Translations under genes and position numbers: made by a program
Shown: positions 28,951 to 38,200 of the stretch, one piece after another
How the letters are laid out: the number at the start of each line of letters is the position of its first letter
Numbering within the stretch: position 1 is the stretch's first letter
The notes under the pieces: model-generated
Databases searched by the model: none
Told to the model about the DNA's origin: nothing
The model's input: only the letters and a program-made list of their open reading frames with translations
Assembly: GCF_000213655.1 (NCBI RefSeq)
Contig: NC_015554.1
Span: 868,001 to 932,000, forward strand
Direction: 5' to 3'
From: Alteromonas naphthalenivorans
GTDB lineage: Bacteria > Pseudomonadota > Gammaproteobacteria > Enterobacterales > Alteromonadaceae
DNA length: 64,000 bases

Positions 28951-29224
28951 AACAATCCTTGTTTTTCAATAAACTGTAACACTTTACGGGGAAGATGCCT
29001 TTAACGAAAGTCTATTCCGTTCACAGAATAGCAACAAGAAAAAAGAATATTCTTTACTTGAAAAAGTGACAAGTGTAATATTTACCTGTTGGTGTGAAAA
29101 ATATACAATTTCTAGTGCTTTACTCATACGTCGATGATTTGCACTAGGTCTTAAGGTTCATGAAATACGACCCCGTGGGTGCAGGCTGGGCGTAATTTGT
29201 ACGGAAAAAATAATAACAGAATGG
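28951..29224. promoter_or_regulatory. Divergent upstream region with two dyads
   Basis: Between the CRTAC1-like and PEP-CTERM genes are a perfect 14-bp palindrome AAAGAATATTCTTT (29042-29055) and an inverted repeat CTATTC, 8-nt gap, GAATAG (about 29011-29030). Their shared GAATA core suggests binding sites for one regulator. No confident -35/-10 pair is visible. Confidence 0.4.
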
Positions 29225-29890
29225 ATGCGGTTTATGGAAAGCAGTAAAATAACTAAAGCCTGTATTGTGCTTTTATGTCTTGTGCAATCTCTCTTTTTTA
29301 GTACGGCAGCACTTGCGACCCTAATTAATAATGGTGATTTTTCATCAGGACTGAATGACTGGAGCGACGCGAGTTTCACTGGCTCAGTGACAGAGAATGA
29401 CGGTCAGGCTATTTTATCATCAGGTGATAATACTGACCCGTTTGCAGCCGTCCTAATACAAGGTGATGATGGAAGCTTCCTTTTTGATTCTCCAATCATG
29501 GTTGACCCTAATGTATCAATGTTAAGTGTCGATGCGGCGCTACTAAGTATGCTTTTTGATCCAACAGAGCAAGGCGGCTCTGCTTTCAGTGACACGCTTT
29601 TTTTGGCAATTTATGATGCGGTTGACTACACCTTTGATGCTGTGTTTGAAATTCCTGCACTTGGAAATGTAGCTGAAACCTTCTTATTTGATATGAGTGA
29701 TTGGTTAGGCCGAGGAATTGCCATCTCATTTGAACTTGCCGATGAAGATGATGGTTTTAATCTTTCCTACTCAGTAGACAATGTCCTCTTTACTTACAAT
29801 AACACGCCGGTGCCTGTGCCGGAACCAGAGTCCTTCATTATGTTACTCGTTGGCCTCACGCTGTTAGCTCGTTGTCGCAAGTCTGCGTAA
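29225..29890 (+). CDS. PEP-CTERM sorting-signal protein
   Basis: A 221-residue exported protein. A signal peptide (about residues 10-32, ACIVLLCLVQSLFFSTAALA) precedes an acidic beta-rich domain beginning LINNGDFSSGLNDWSD, typical of carbohydrate-binding-like PEP-CTERM proteins. The C-terminus carries the PEP-CTERM signal: VPEPESF, a hydrophobic helix (IMLLVGLTLLA) and a basic tail (RCRKSA). Such proteins are processed by exosortase and linked to exopolysaccharide. No exosortase gene is in this window. ATG 29225 and ATG 29234 are both possible starts and neither has a strong ribosome binding site. Confidence 0.85.
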   Translation: MRFMESSKITKACIVLLCLVQSLFFSTAALATLINNGDFSSGLNDWSDASFTGSVTENDGQAILSSGDNTDPFAAVLIQGDDGSFLFDSPIMVDPNVSMLSVDAALLSMLFDPTEQGGSAFSDTLFLAIYDAVDYTFDAVFEIPALGNVAETFLFDMSDWLGRGIAISFELADEDDGFNLSYSVDNVLFTYNNTPVPVPEPESFIMLLVGLTLLARCRKSA

Positions 29891-29983
29891 ACAAAAAACA
29901 AATTTATTATAGGGGCTAATTAGGTCCTTTTTAAGGAAGACGCTCGTTCTTTTAAAAGATCGAGTTATCAGGGAGATAAAAGT

Positions 29984-32900
29984 TTGAACACGGTTAAGTC
30001 ACTACTTTTCATATTCGTTTGTTCGGTTGCTGCTTTACTCGTGAACGTAGGTAAGGCGAATGCGCAAGCGAATTCAGATGGTTGGGTAAAAGATACAAAT
30101 ATAGAAGTAAGCTGGAATAACCCAACACGTAGTAGGCGCTCACCCGATGCTACCGTTACGGCACAAATCACAAACAATAGTGATGAACCGATACACGGCC
30201 CGGTCCGCTTTGTTATCGAATCGCTTACGCCAGCTACTATATCGGTTGGCAATGCTGACGGCGAGTTAGGCGAACTGGACTATGTTGTAGCACTTCCGCA
30301 AAACCAGATACTGGAACCCGGTCAAAGCTTGACGGTTGGTCCCATCACTATTGTTGGTGGGCGCAGCAGTTTCGATATCAGTGGCTCTGCCTATGTTCAG
30401 GTATCATTAGAGCCTGTAGCACTGGAAGTGGATATCCTTTCACCCACCACGTTGTCCACCTTTGGAAGTTCGCCAGTAAATGTTACGGGTACTATTAATC
30501 AGGAAAATGCGGAATTAACATTAAATGGTGCAGTCATTGCGCATGATGGCAAACAATTTAGTGCCAATGTTGAACTAATCGAAGGATTTAATACCGTCGT
30601 AGCACGAGCGACCAATGCAAGTGGTGAGCAAACAACCGATTCTATTTCTGTATCACTGGACTTAACCCCTCCTTACATAACAATCGAATCTCATACAGAA
30701 GCACAAGAAGTTTACAGTGACAAAATAACTGTAACAGGCCTAGTTAATGATATTGTGCGCGGAACCGTCTCTGAAGAACAGGCAACGGTTGAAGTTAATG
30801 GCATTAAAGCGACCGTGTCTAACCGTAGCTATGCCGCAACGGATGTGCCCTTAAACGAGGGCGAAAATGTTCTTACGGTTACCGCTATCGATGAATCAGG
30901 CAACAGCGCATCTATATCGCAAAAAGTTATCTACAAAATTGCAACAGATAAACGCTTAGTATTGGTAAGTGGCCAAAACCAGACTGCACAAATCGGCAAT
31001 AAACTACCTGAACGACTAATTGTAAAATTGGTTGATGGCTCTGATGCGCCAATCGCAGATGCAACTGTTGTTTTCAGGGTAACGCAAGGTGCGGGAATTG
31101 TTGGCAGCACGCCAGAAACATCCGGCCGAGCTATCATTGCGACGACTGACGCTGAAGGTATGGCGCGCACTGAATTTCAGGTGGGCTATCGCACAGGTGT
31201 CGCTAACCATAAGGTTCGCGCTAAAGTTGTTGGGGTTGAAAACGAGGTTGTTTTCCCTGCTTCAGCAACCAGCGTAACGGGCGACAAAATCAGCGTTAAC
31301 TCAGGTAATAATCAGCGTGGTGTTGTAGGACAAACCTTACCAGCTCCGTTTGTTGTTGCAGTAACAGACAGTGGTGCCAATGTAGTGCAAGGAGCACGTG
31401 TACGATTTGATGTGATTAAAGGCGAGGGTGCTTTCCAAAATGAAGAAAGCAGCTATGAAACCTCGACCGACAGCGATGGTCGTGCGTCGGCGCAACTTAC
31501 TTTAGGTTCACTTACGGGCATAGATGCCCAGCGCGTTGAAGCTGTATTGATTGACTCGCTTGAGGGTATGGATTTATTGGCAGGTTTCTCTGCGACAGCA
31601 TTTGTACCAGCAGACGCCGGAATCACTAGCGTAAGTGGTGTTGTACTGGACAATCAAGACAAACCTTTGCCCGGTGTGACGGTGCGTATAGAAGGCACAG
31701 ACAGGACCGCATTTACAGATCAACAAGGTCAGTTCACTGTTAATCAAGCGCCAGTTGGACCGGTTCATTTAATCGTGGATGGCTCAACCACGACTGCTTT
31801 TGGTGAGTATCCGACGTTAAGCTATCATATTGTAACCGTGTCAGGTGTGGACAACCCACTTTCTGGCCCGATCTACATGGTCAAACTAGACACAGATAAT
31901 GGTGTGTATGCGGGTAAAGAAGACGTAGTACTTACTCTTGATAACTTCCCAGGATTTAAACTGGAAATCGCAAAAGATTCAGTGACATTCCCAGACGGTT
32001 CGCGTGAAGGGATTATTTCAGTCACACCTGTAAATGCTTCAAAAGTACCAATGGCGCCGCCCAATGGCATGCAACCTCAATTCATCGTAACAATCCAGCC
32101 AGTTGGCGCGACCTTCTCTCCTGCTGCGAAATTAACGCTACCTAATGTAGATGGCCATGCGCCAGGTGCACAGGTTGAAATGTATTCTTTTGATCACGAC
32201 TTAGAAGAATTCGTAGCTATAGGTTTGGGTACAGTTTCGGAAGATGGCTCAGTTGTTTCATCCAACCCTGGTGTGGGTGTTGTGAAAGCAGGCTGGCACT
32301 GTGGTTCACAGCCGGGCGGTTCAGGTACAGCCCACAACTGTCCAGAGTGTCAGAAGTGTCAAGGCAGTTCATGTGTAAGAGATCCTGCACAGGATAATAA
32401 ACCTCGTTCTCAGCAGACGCCAGAAGATTGTAAAACACAGTTGTGCAAGGGCTCTAAACCAAATCCGGGCGACATTCCGGTAAGTGCAGATGTGAAATAC
32501 GATTGCAAAAAGCCAGGGTGCGATGGGGAAAATCCAATTTTTGATGTTCCAGATGATGGAGATATATCTGAAGACGACAAAAAGTGCGGAATGTGCTCTG
32601 GCGGTGAAAAAGTGCCAGATGAAAGTAAGAATAAACAGGAATGTGGTGACGGTTCCGATGCTAAAGCGTGTTACACCTGTAAAGATGGAAGTTGTGGAAA
32701 CCATTGCGAAGCAAGTAATGAAAAAATAACAAAGTCCATTGAGGTAAAAGGCGATCACCCTTTGTTAAAAGGACTTGATGTTTTAAACAATGGTATGCCG
32801 TACGCAAAGCTTGAAATGAAAGGTTCATTTGCATTAAACGAAGAAAGTGGTGAAAAGTGCTGCAAAGATTGCTCTATTGGCAAAAACCCGAAACCATACA

Positions 32901-33451
32901 CTAAAACCGAATTAAAGGGCTCAGGTTCACTGGAAGCGACCTTTATTGTTCCTGGACTAGGCCTATTGTATAAGTTGCCAATCAAAACCTATGGCCCAGT
33001 TAAACTAGGTGGTGAGGTTGAGTTTGGGCCTGGTGCGAAAGGTAATTTAGGTGTTTCTGCATCTGGTTCAACAGAAGAATCAGAGTGTGACCCAGAAACG
33101 TGCGGTTTATTGAAGCTCGGAACCTCAGGGTCGCTAGCTTTAGGTGTTTTTGCAAAGGTCGCAGGCGCGGTCGAATACTGTAATATTTTTAATGAACAAG
33201 ACTGTGACAAATTAATTGCAGGTGAAGCTGAAGCTTCATCAACTATTAATGTTGGTGCTTCTGCAGATTACAAAGACTATAAAGGTGAAAAATGCACCAG
33301 CTCTGATTGTTATAGCTATAGCTATGGCAAAGCGGAGTTTAAAGCAAATGCTCAGTATAAAGTTGAAGTAGGTGGGTTATATAAATATCAATATCAAAAC
33401 GAAGTTTCAGTAACTTTTGGTGAGGCTGGTTCAGGAGGTACGTGTGGATAG
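29984..33451 (+). CDS. large exported Ig-like and Cys-rich protein
   Basis: A 1155-residue protein from TTG 29984 with GGGAG eight bases upstream. Order: signal peptide (to about residue 27), N-terminal beta domain, two bacterial Ig-like domains (DILSPTTLSTFG, TIESHTEAQEVYSD), two invasin/Big_1-like domains (about 320-545, PIADATVVFRVTQGAG, VVQGARVRFDVIKGEG), a carboxypeptidase-regulatory-like domain (SGVVLDNQDKPLPGVTV), a ZU5-like beta domain ending VGVVKAGWHCG. A Cys-rich stretch follows (16 Cys between about residues 770 and 905), then a Gly-rich beta C-terminus with 10 more Cys. No anchor is visible. It heads a six-gene run ending in a DsbC-like gene. Resembles the non-toxin part of some Rhs-type proteins, but has no YD repeats. 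Confidence 0.8.
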   Translation: MNTVKSLLFIFVCSVAALLVNVGKANAQANSDGWVKDTNIEVSWNNPTRSRRSPDATVTAQITNNSDEPIHGPVRFVIESLTPATISVGNADGELGELDYVVALPQNQILEPGQSLTVGPITIVGGRSSFDISGSAYVQVSLEPVALEVDILSPTTLSTFGSSPVNVTGTINQENAELTLNGAVIAHDGKQFSANVELIEGFNTVVARATNASGEQTTDSISVSLDLTPPYITIESHTEAQEVYSDKITVTGLVNDIVRGTVSEEQATVEVNGIKATVSNRSYAATDVPLNEGENVLTVTAIDESGNSASISQKVIYKIATDKRLVLVSGQNQTAQIGNKLPERLIVKLVDGSDAPIADATVVFRVTQGAGIVGSTPETSGRAIIATTDAEGMARTEFQVGYRTGVANHKVRAKVVGVENEVVFPASATSVTGDKISVNSGNNQRGVVGQTLPAPFVVAVTDSGANVVQGARVRFDVIKGEGAFQNEESSYETSTDSDGRASAQLTLGSLTGIDAQRVEAVLIDSLEGMDLLAGFSATAFVPADAGITSVSGVVLDNQDKPLPGVTVRIEGTDRTAFTDQQGQFTVNQAPVGPVHLIVDGSTTTAFGEYPTLSYHIVTVSGVDNPLSGPIYMVKLDTDNGVYAGKEDVVLTLDNFPGFKLEIAKDSVTFPDGSREGIISVTPVNASKVPMAPPNGMQPQFIVTIQPVGATFSPAAKLTLPNVDGHAPGAQVEMYSFDHDLEEFVAIGLGTVSEDGSVVSSNPGVGVVKAGWHCGSQPGGSGTAHNCPECQKCQGSSCVRDPAQDNKPRSQQTPEDCKTQLCKGSKPNPGDIPVSADVKYDCKKPGCDGENPIFDVPDDGDISEDDKKCGMCSGGEKVPDESKNKQECGDGSDAKACYTCKDGSCGNHCEASNEKITKSIEVKGDHPLLKGLDVLNNGMPYAKLEMKGSFALNEESGEKCCKDCSIGKNPKPYTKTELKGSGSLEATFIVPGLGLLYKLPIKTYGPVKLGGEVEFGPGAKGNLGVSASGSTEESECDPETCGLLKLGTSGSLALGVFAKVAGAVEYCNIFNEQDCDKLIAGEAEASSTINVGASADYKDYKGEKCTSSDCYSYSYGKAEFKANAQYKVEVGGLYKYQYQNEVSVTFGEAGSGGTCG

Positions 33452-34607
33452 CACGAGAATTTTTAAAGCTTTATTTTTTTGTATTTTCTTAAGCTCATAT
33501 TCAATTGGTGCATTAGCAGAGCAAAAGAGAACCTCATTTATTTTGGCCGAATCGCCCAGAGGTGAGGTTTCAGTTGCTGGTAGCATTGTTGTAGATAATT
33601 TGTTTCATAAAACTCAACTGTCGTTGAATGAGAGCGATACTAAAAACAGTATTCAAACCTTATCTAGGTATTACACACTTGCGAAGGAAAACGACAAGGC
33701 AAAGTTGCGAAAGTTGTCGTATGTTAAAGATGGTTCTTATTCTTGGATGAGTAGAGAACTGAATAATATCCCTGATAAATTCGAGGGGTTTGCTAAGTTG
33801 CGAAAAGCTGATGCCACTCACAAATTGTTTTGGGGAGATTACGAACTTTTTATTGTTGATTGGTTCACCGAAGCTCCTCAGAAAGTTATGAGCTGGTACG
33901 AGGCGGTTATATGTGCAGAAAATAGCCAATGCCACATCAGCAATTTATTGCTTAATGGGAAAACTTCGAGTTCTATCTTCTCCAGTGTGCTTACAGATGT
34001 TTACGCTAAGCCACTAAAAAAAGTGCCAAACCTGCCATACTCTGTTAGCTATAGACCCAAGCCAATTAGTGATTCTAATCAAAATGCGCTCGTTTTTAAT
34101 TTTGAAGTTGAGTGGTTGAACGAGCCATTGAACTTTAATGCAGATAAAAAAAGTAAACTACAAGATAAGAATGTTCAGTTCACACATTTAGAGTCATTCC
34201 TGAGAGAACTTTGGGCTGTGCGCGGAGATACAGTAAAAAGAATAGTTAAAGAAAAGACATATAAAACGTCTTTAGATGCCCATTGGCTCGATTTTTCTAC
34301 GAGAAATCTTATTCCTGTGATAGATCCTCGCTTGGGTTATAGCCTAAGCAACTACACGCCTGTTGCTTATTTGGACAGGTTGTCCAAAATTGATGAAGTG
34401 AAAGTTGAGGGTGTACTTCATGCTAGAAATGAAATGTACGTCATCATTACTGCTTCACTACTAAATCAACAGCAGTTAGTTATTATTACTTTGGATCGAA
34501 AAACTAAAAAACTAAAACAAACACCAAACAACTTTAAACTTCAAGAGATTGTTAATTCTCCAGAGTTTTATAGAAAAATGGCTTCTATCGTTAATAAGAG
34601 AGCTTAA
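33444..34607 (+). CDS. exported protein of unknown function
   Basis: A 387-residue protein I do not recognise. The track-independent start is GTG 33444, with AGGAGG five bases upstream; it overlaps the previous gene by 8 nt, so translation is coupled. A signal peptide is clear (IFKALFFCIFLSSYSIGALA). The mature part is mixed, Lys/Ser-rich, with few Cys (the ICAENSQCHISN pair), and no repeats or catalytic motif. The bases here are AT-richer than in the flanking housekeeping genes. Tight coupling says that it acts with the Ig/Cys-rich protein, possibly as chaperone, anchor or secretion partner. That is inference. Confidence 0.75.
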   Translation: MDSTRIFKALFFCIFLSSYSIGALAEQKRTSFILAESPRGEVSVAGSIVVDNLFHKTQLSLNESDTKNSIQTLSRYYTLAKENDKAKLRKLSYVKDGSYSWMSRELNNIPDKFEGFAKLRKADATHKLFWGDYELFIVDWFTEAPQKVMSWYEAVICAENSQCHISNLLLNGKTSSSIFSSVLTDVYAKPLKKVPNLPYSVSYRPKPISDSNQNALVFNFEVEWLNEPLNFNADKKSKLQDKNVQFTHLESFLRELWAVRGDTVKRIVKEKTYKTSLDAHWLDFSTRNLIPVIDPRLGYSLSNYTPVAYLDRLSKIDEVKVEGVLHARNEMYVIITASLLNQQQLVIITLDRKTKKLKQTPNNFKLQEIVNSPEFYRKMASIVNKRA

Positions 34608-34609
34608 AT

Positions 34610-35176
34610 TTGAAAGCGGGCGACGAAATTGATGCTACAGGCAACCTAGTTGCTTCTAGTTATTGCAACGCCAAATTGAACATAAATAAAGATGTAGTCG
34701 CTATCACTCCTAACCTCAGAAGTTATTTGTTTGAATGGGGATTACACATATTTTGTTGGACAGTGTGCATATTTATGTCGGTTAAAGTTTGGCAGTTGGA
34801 GCCAAACCTTGATTCGAAAACCGAATTCGTTATTGTCGTGTTTACACTGGGGGGACTCTTTAGTTTAGGTACGGCCTTTATATGCAGAAGAAGCAGAAGA
34901 AAATTCTATTTTGACCTAAACGAAAGAGTGCTGAATGTCGGCAGTTCGAATAGCCCGAAAACTAAAGTTGCTTTTGATTCGTTTGAAAAGCTTCTGCTTG
35001 TTACAACTCGAATATATAGTACTGAGTCGCCACTCACTTGTTTTGAACTAAGCGTTCTAACCAATAACCAAAAAAGAGTTGTTTTAATGTATCACAGTGA
35101 TTATCACCAAATCCAAAATGATTCAGATGTACTCGCTGAAATACTGGGATTAGAAGTGGAAAGTCTAGAGGCTTGA
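34610..35176 (+). CDS. small two-helix membrane protein of unknown function
   Basis: A 188-residue protein starting at TTG 34610, two bases after the previous stop, with GAGAG upstream. There are two adjacent membrane helices (about residues 45-65, GLHIFCWTVCIFMSVKVW, and 73-92, FVIVVFTLGGLFSLGTAFI). A cytoplasmic beta-rich domain follows (RRKFYFDLNERVLNVG, FDSFEKLLLVTT), reminiscent of bacterial PH-like domains in small membrane proteins. No enzyme motif is seen. Position inside the run suggests an inner-membrane component of the same system. Confidence 0.7.
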   Translation: MKAGDEIDATGNLVASSYCNAKLNINKDVVAITPNLRSYLFEWGLHIFCWTVCIFMSVKVWQLEPNLDSKTEFVIVVFTLGGLFSLGTAFICRRSRRKFYFDLNERVLNVGSSNSPKTKVAFDSFEKLLLVTTRIYSTESPLTCFELSVLTNNQKRVVLMYHSDYHQIQNDSDVLAEILGLEVESLEA

Positions 35177-35282
35177 CACCACCAATAATTAGTTTTGCTC
35201 ACATTAAAATGATTGCAATTGCAGTAAAGTTGCTTGTTTAAGTTAACCAATATACACCACAATGAGTGTCGCAGGGATAGAG

Positions 35283-38200
35283 ATGAGAAAGGGACAATTA
35301 AACTTACTTTTACTCACTGGTTTATGTTTTTCAGCATTTTTTCTCAAGACTAATGCAACAGAGCTTGATAAAAACTGTGTCATAAATATTTTAAATCGTA
35401 CCATTCAAGTAAGTGAAGATGGTGGCTGGGCTTTACCAAACGTTCCTTCCAATATGGGGCAAATCAGAGCCAGAGCGACCTGTAAACTGGAAGATGGCCG
35501 CACCGTCTCTGGTCAAAGTGATTATTTTAATGTGGTACGTAACGGCATTACAAAAGTTGGTGATATCAAGTTTGAAAAATTGGATCCTATCCCCGTATCA
35601 TTGCGTTTTTCGACAACGGATACGCTCCTTCTAGACAATCCAAAACAAACCTTCCCTTTAACCGTCACTGGTTTTTTTGCCGATGGCAGTGTAGATGACT
35701 TAACTGCAGGGGACAAAGGAACAAACTACTCAAGTACAAACGAGACGATTGCTTCTGTTAGTACAGACGGTGTGGTTACAGCTAGAGCTAATGGTGTTGC
35801 ACTCATAAGTGCTAGGAAGGATGGCGTGCTAGCAAGCCGTCGAGTAGAAGTCAGAATCGGTGGCGATATGGATTCAGACGGAATTCCGGATGATGCAGAA
35901 CGTGCGCTTGGACTTAATCCAAATGACCCAATTGATGCGTTAGAAGATCACGACAACGATGGGTTATCGGCGCTCGAAGAGTATCAGGCGGGTACCAACA
36001 TTTTTGAAGCCGACACAGATGGTGATGGTCTTACTGATTTAGAAGAACTTACTGGTGGAACGAATGGTTTTGTTACTAATCCGCTTTTAGCTGACTCCGA
36101 TGGAGATGGTATTTCTGATGGACTGGAAATAGCCGGTGGTTCAGATCCGAATGATTCAGAAAGCGGCAATTTGACAGACTATCTTGATTTCATAACGGTA
36201 TCCCCAGAGAACTTACTCCTAACTTATAATGCCATTGATGGTGAAGCTAGCGGCAAGCTTTCTGTCACAGGCTACATGCTTGACGGCACTTCTGTAGATT
36301 TAACTCAGCAATCTAGTGGTACTCGCTATACTACCGACGATATAACCATTGCTAACTTCGGCTTATCAGACGGCGAAATTTTTGCGGGTCAATCAGGCGA
36401 AACGACAATAACGGTGACCAACCGTGACGAGAGTTTCGTTGTTAATGTGACGGTGACTCAGTTCGATCCAGTTGTGCAATCTACGGTGTCTATTCCGGGC
36501 TACGCAAATAATGTCGATATTCAAGGTAACTTAGCTTATATAGCCGCTGGCGATTCTGGGCTGCAAGTGATTAGCGTCGTAGATACCTTGAATCCTGAAA
36601 TCATTGGAAGTGTAGATACACAGGGTATTAGCATCGATGTTAAAGCAGTTGGATCCTACGCTTATTTGGCTGACGGTTCTGAGGGTGTGCAAATAGTAGA
36701 TATATCTGAACCTGAAAACGCGAAAATTGTATCAAAACTTGACACTGCTGGCACTGCGCAAGACTTATCGGTAAAAGGAGACTTCGTTTTTGTTGCGGAT
36801 GGCTCTGCCGGTATCGAAATATTCAATGTTGCGAATCCTAACAAACCTTTTGCAATTGGTTCTACCGAACACCTTACCGATGTAAAAGGTATTGCTGTAG
36901 AAAACAACTTTATGGTCGCCGTGGGTGGAACAACGTTATCCTTATTTGATATTGAAGACCCATCAGCGCCATTACACCTTTCTTCGGTTAATATCGGCAC
37001 AGTTAAAGACGTCGAAATCAGTAATGAATATGTTTATGTTGCAGCTTACAGCACTGGCTATCGTATTTATAAGATCACGGATGCTGGAATGTTGGAACTC
37101 AAAGGCGGAGACAGGACCTTCGTTCCACGCGATGTTGCGGTGACAAATGGCTTTACCTTTTTTGCTGAGCAATTATTCCCAAATGTTGTTGCTTATGTGA
37201 ATACTAAAAATCCTGACGAACCATTCTTCCAGGATACGATCAATCTTTCTCCTTTAGGTGATTACGCAGGTACCGGTATTGCGCTTAACGCAACCCATGC
37301 TTTTATTACAGAAGAAAGATATGTTGTGGGCTCAGACTACAAAGCGACGGGCGATACGAAACTGTTTATCGCGCAATATAGAGAGCTAAACGATGCGAAT
37401 GGAATACCTCCAACTGTCTCGCTAGTTGAGCCTGCAACAGACGGCGTTACAGTTGAAGGTGCAAGACTAACGTTAACTGCAGATGCACAGGATGACATTG
37501 CCGTTGGCAAAGTCGATTTTTATGTCAATAATTTGCTCGTTGCACAGGACACTACCTATCCGTATTCCGTTCCTTTCACTGTTCCTCAGAATGTTGGAAA
37601 TATTGCGGTTAAAGCAGTAGCAACAGATCTGGGCTCTAACAGTACAACAACGGTTACCGTTACGCTTGAAGTGCAAAATGATGAAGACGGTGACGGTCTC
37701 GGTGATGAAGAAGAAGCTAACACCTGGATGACGGACGCCAATAACCCTGACACCGATGGGGATGGTCTGATAGACGGGGAAGAAGTAGCGCGTGGGATTA
37801 ACCCTAACAATCAGGATTCCGATGGCGATGGCAGAAAAGACGGCGATGAGGTTGCAGCAGGTACCGACCCAGCGAACCCCGATATTATTGCGCCTACCAC
37901 AGTTGCAACTGAGCCGACTACTGATGAAACTGAGGTGGCGGAAAACAGTGCTATTATTGTTACTTTTTCAGAGGCTCTATCGCGTAAGTCTGTCAACGCT
38001 AATTCTATCCGTGTGTATGGAGACGGTGGAGTACCAGTTCCGGGTAATGTTAAGTTAATTGGCGGTGATACGCAGGTATTGTTTACGCCTAATGCACTAA
38101 TGGCAGATTACACAGTGCATGAAGTTGTTATCGGTATTGTAAAAGACACTGCAGGTAATCCGTTGGCACAAGAACAACGGTTTACTTTCGAAACCGGAAA

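Noticed and set aside
29180..29215. Possible sigma-54 promoter (as used by some PEP-CTERM genes)
   Set aside because: TGGGCG and TTGTA are one base too close and lack the invariant GC of the -12 element.
35173..35210. Perfect TTGACA -35 hexamer before the giant repeat gene
   Set aside because: The nearest TAAAAT box is 26 bp away and nothing suitable lies at 16-18 bp, so an internal promoter is not supported.
37680..37890. Repetitive Asp/Gly-rich DNA as a possible CRISPR or satellite
   Set aside because: The periodicity is explained by thrombospondin-3-like calcium loops within the giant protein; no regular spacers exist.
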